Source of the DNA: a bacterium
Lineage (GTDB): Bacteria > UBA9089 > JASEGY01
Direction of reading: 5' to 3'
Assembly: GCA_030019105.1 (NCBI GenBank)
Contig: JASEGY010000193.1
Location: 1-6,851, forward strand
DNA length: 6,851 nucleotides
The notes beneath the pieces are model-generated. The model had not been told where the DNA came from. It searched no databases and saw only the letters and a program-made list of their open reading frames with translations. The translations under genes were made by a program, and so were the position numbers. Shown one piece after another: positions 5,403-6,851 of this stretch. How positions within the stretch are numbered: position 1 is the first letter of the stretch; the number at the start of each line of letters is the position of its first letter.

Positions 5403-6035
5403 ATGGAAGAGAAGAAAGAGATATTAAAGGAGTTGGGAGAGCATTTGCCCTACTCTATCTTTGGGGTGATTACAGGATTGGTTTTGTTGGGTATCCTGAG
5501 TTTTATCGGGGTCCTGGTGGGAGGAGAGGAACGCTTGCCTGTGGCATCAGAGGAGCTGTTTCATATCTTTCACCCTGTCCACATGTTGCTTTCTGCCTGC
5601 GTGACCACGGCCATGTTCTGGAAGCATGAGACAAGGTTCGTAAAGGCCCTGATTATTGGTGTGGTGGGTTCAGTTGGGCTGTGCGGGATGAGTGACATCC
5701 TGCTTCCATTTATGGGTGGTACTCTCCTGGGGATCAAGATGCACCTTCATGTCTGTATCCTGGAACATCCGGGAATAATCCTACCTTTTTTGACAGTCGG
5801 TCTTTTCGTGGGTTTTCTTATCCCCGGGGTAATCGAGAAAAGCACCCAGTATTCCCACTCTATGCATGTTCTGGTAAGCTCAATGGCCTCTATCCTCTAT
5901 TTAGCCTCATTCGGCTTTACCGGGTGGATGCATCATAGCGGAACTATCTTCATAATCACCATTCTGGCCGTGATGATCCCCTGCTGCATTAGCGACATAG
6001 TCTTTCCCTTGATCCTGACCAGAAGGGAAGAATAG
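5403..6035 (+). CDS. Six-helix membrane protein with internal two-fold repeat, putative metal transporter
   Basis: A 210-aa inner-membrane protein that I cannot assign to a named family. Hydrophobic segments lie at about 17-39, 51-73, 79-105, 123-144, 152-176 and 180-206. The second and third helices of each half repeat a motif: H57-x2-H60 ... S64 and C94-x2-S97-D98-I99-x2-P102 in the first half, H152-x2-H155 ... S159 and C194-x2-S197-D198-I199-x2-P202 in the second. This implies a 3+3 duplication with pseudo-two-fold symmetry, as in small transporters. The loop KMHLHVCILEHP (112-123) adds H114, H116, C118, E121 and H122, further possible metal ligands. The ATG has AAGGGG at 5391-5396. It lies between Fur, DUF5320 and NifX-like genes. 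Metal transport is an inference from His/Cys/Asp residues and context only. The tRNA-Cys gene begins 9 nt after the stop. Confidence 0.75.
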   Translation: MEEKKEILKELGEHLPYSIFGVITGLVLLGILSFIGVLVGGEERLPVASEELFHIFHPVHMLLSACVTTAMFWKHETRFVKALIIGVVGSVGLCGMSDILLPFMGGTLLGIKMHLHVCILEHPGIILPFLTVGLFVGFLIPGVIEKSTQYSHSMHVLVSSMASILYLASFGFTGWMHHSGTIFIITILAVMIPCCISDIVFPLILTRREE

Positions 6036-6066
6036 TATTTTTAGGCAGCGTAGCCAGGTAGCTAAG

Positions 6067-6360
6067 CAATTGAAAATATATAACTGCTGTAACTACTCAG
6101 CCTCTATATAGTAGTCTTAACTGTTAAAACCACAACATATTGTGGTCAGATGTTTAAAAGTTAGCTAAAATTCCTAAAGAATGGCTTTCTATGTAACCTA
6201 TAAAAGTAGACAAACCACAATATATTGTGTTCTGTAAGTTTCAAAAATCAATATCTGGTGGCTGAGTAGTTACTAACTGCTACACCTTGCCATATCCTTA
6301 CTTGATGTCCAAAGAGTAAGTTTGCTCACGTGTAAAGGTTGTTTATTTTCGCTTACTAAG
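6067..6360. mobile_element. 294-bp insertion within tRNA-Cys (MITE-like or intervening sequence)
   Basis: AT-rich, with no open frame of note. It is flanked by CTAAG on both sides (6062-6066 and 6356-6360), like a short target duplication. It is built of nested inverted repeats: TAAGC plus GAAAATA (6063-6067, 6072-6078) pair with TATTTTC-GCTTA (6344-6355), and GTAACTACTCAGCC (6089-6102) pairs perfectly with 6260-6273. Read on the minus strand, the right end begins GTAAGCGAAAATA, which resembles the GTAAGCG start of IS66-family ends as I remember them. Group I or II intron cores were not recognised. Confidence 0.65.
6129..6231. repeat. Two near-identical palindromes inside the tRNA insertion
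   Basis: ACCACAACATATTGTGGT (6129-6146) has perfect 7-bp arms. ACCACAATATATTGTGTT (6214-6231) is 16 of 18 identical and contains the perfect 14-bp palindrome CACAATATATTGTG. The copies are 85 bp apart, about eight helical turns. They could be binding sites for a dimeric protein or paired structural arms of the element. Confidence 0.8.
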
Positions 6361-6417
6361 GCAGGGGTCTGCAAAATCTCCATCCCCGGTGCAAATCCGG
6401 GCGCTGCCTCCAGATTT

Positions 6418-6429
6418 AAAGGAGGTGAT
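6418..6429 (+). promoter_or_regulatory. Extended Shine-Dalgarno of the NifX-like gene, 5 nt after the tRNA CCA
   Basis: AAAGGAGGTGAT is identical to the site before the DUF5320 gene and lies 4 nt before the ATG at 6434. It rules out the longer in-frame start at 6389, which would lie within the tRNA T-arm. Cleavage at the tRNA 3' end would leave an mRNA starting almost at this site. Confidence 0.9.
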
Positions 6430-6433
6430 TGGG

Positions 6434-6796
6434 ATGAAAGTAGCCATAACCGCACAGGAAGGTTCAATGGATTCGATGGTTGACCCACGGTTTGGACGGG
6501 CAAGATTCTTTGTTGTCTGTGATACTGAAACAGACGGTTTTGAGGTAGTGGATAATCAACAGAACCTCAATGCCGCTCAAGGAGCAGGTATCCAGGCCGC
6601 CCAAAATGTAGTTAAAGCCGGGGCTGAGGCAGTCATCACCGGTAACTGTGGCCCAAAGGCATTTACGACCCTGCAAGCAGCCGGGATCAAAATCGTTATT
6701 GGGGCGGAAGGGAAAGTCTCTGAGATGCTGGAGAAGTTTAGGCGGGGCGAATGCCGATATGCAGAAGATGCCAATGTAGAAGGGCATTGGGCATAA
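6434..6796 (+). CDS. NifX/NifB-C family FeMo-cofactor-binding-like protein
   Basis: A 120-aa cytoplasmic single-domain protein of the dinitrogenase iron-molybdenum cofactor biosynthesis family. Landmarks are MKVAIT, VDPRFGRARFF (16-26), the phrase NLNAAQGAGIQAA (44-56), VITGNCGPKAF (67-77) and AAGIKIVIGAEG (82-93). Such RNase H-like domains bind Fe-S or FeMo-co-type clusters. The small stand-alone forms are common in anaerobes that do not fix nitrogen, where their role is unsettled, so nitrogen fixation should not be inferred. The glycine-rich GNCGP loop with C72 is a possible cluster ligand. The extended ribosome site fixes the start. The gene follows the interrupted tRNA-Cys, with DUF5320 and Fur upstream, consistent with a metal-related group. 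After the stop, 55 AT-rich bp to the window end hold only a weak 5-bp hairpin (6818-6822 with 6831-6835). Confidence 0.92.
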   Translation: MKVAITAQEGSMDSMVDPRFGRARFFVVCDTETDGFEVVDNQQNLNAAQGAGIQAAQNVVKAGAEAVITGNCGPKAFTTLQAAGIKIVIGAEGKVSEMLEKFRRGECRYAEDANVEGHWA

Positions 6797-6851
6797 GTGT
6801 AATTTTGAACAATAAATTTCCTTTAATTTGAGGAATAAATTAGCCCGAAAA

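Larger units (their letters stand above)
6044..6412 (+). tRNA. tRNA-Cys(GCA), interrupted in the D-arm by about 294 bp
   Basis: The 5' part (6044-6066) is acceptor strand GGCAGCG, T8-A9, D-stem GCC and a D-loop ending CTAAG. The 3' part (6361-6412, or from 6356 counting the repeated CTAAG) completes the D-stem GGC, then A26, anticodon stem GGGGT/ATCTC, loop CTGCAAA with anticodon GCA (6371-6373), variable CATC, T-stem CCCGG/CCGGG with loop TGCAAAT, acceptor strand CGCTGCC, discriminator T and encoded CCA. The two acceptor strands pair perfectly over 7 bp, and removing 294 bp leaves a complete cloverleaf. U73 and GCA are the cysteine identity elements. The T-loop has G where U55 is usual (TGC, not TTC). 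Either the gene is inactivated, or the intervening sequence is removed from RNA. It starts 9 nt after the membrane protein gene, so it may share that transcript. Confidence 0.87.

Noticed and set aside
6062..6360. Group I or group II self-splicing intron in tRNA-Cys
   Set aside because: No placement of the junction within the CTAAG repeats gives U before and G at the end of the intervening sequence, as group I requires. No GUGYG start or domain V helix was seen for group II. An unknown structured intron is not excluded.
6818..6835. Terminator after the NifX-like gene
   Set aside because: The stem TTCCT/AGGAA is only 5 bp, AT-rich, and not followed by a T run within the window.

Overview
The window reads as a chromosomal segment from a Gram-negative, probably anaerobic bacterium of a lineage rich in short dispersed repeats. 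Desulfobacterota, Nitrospirota, Omnitrophota or Planctomycetota-like groups are plausible. This rests on family resemblance only: an exosortase-locus type glycosyltransferase, and a Fur / DUF5320 / NifX-like cluster of a kind I associate with anaerobes. No marker gene fixes the taxon. All intact genes are on the + strand.

Left part (77-2427): two overlapping genes for surface polysaccharide synthesis, a GT4 glycosyltransferase of the exosortase/PEP-CTERM-associated type and a non-hydrolysing UDP-GlcNAc 2-epimerase (wecB). wecB carries an in-frame pair of 17-bp palindromes, and its last codons lie inside a dispersed repeat.

Middle (2428-4149): a repeat-dense accessory stretch. A 337-bp nested inverted-repeat element holds four REP-like hairpins, each preceded on its own strand by GTAG. 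Next comes a translationally coupled pair, a nucleotidyltransferase-fold protein (DUF6036-like) and a 118-aa partner, which resembles a toxin-antitoxin or other two-gene accessory module. A heptamer repeat that can form a hairpin and the decayed C-terminal part of a REP-associated tyrosine transposase follow.

Right part (4150-6851): a metal-linked group. A near-consensus sigma70 promoter with a Fur-type operator drives a Fur-family regulator. After heptamer repeats come a DUF5320 Gly/Met/Arg-rich protein, a six-helix membrane protein with an internal two-fold repeat (HxxH and CxxSDIxxP in each half), and a NifX/NifB-C-type FeMo-cofactor-binding-like protein. Metal sensing, binding and transport form a plausible common theme, but this is inferred.

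The most unusual object lies between the last two genes. A tRNA-Cys(GCA) gene (6044-6412) has about 294 bp inserted between its D-loop and the 3' strand of its D-stem, flanked by CTAAG direct repeats and containing nested inverted repeats. It is either a tRNA gene broken by a small mobile element or a tRNA with an undescribed structured intervening sequence. The NifX-like gene starts 21 nt after the tRNA CCA.
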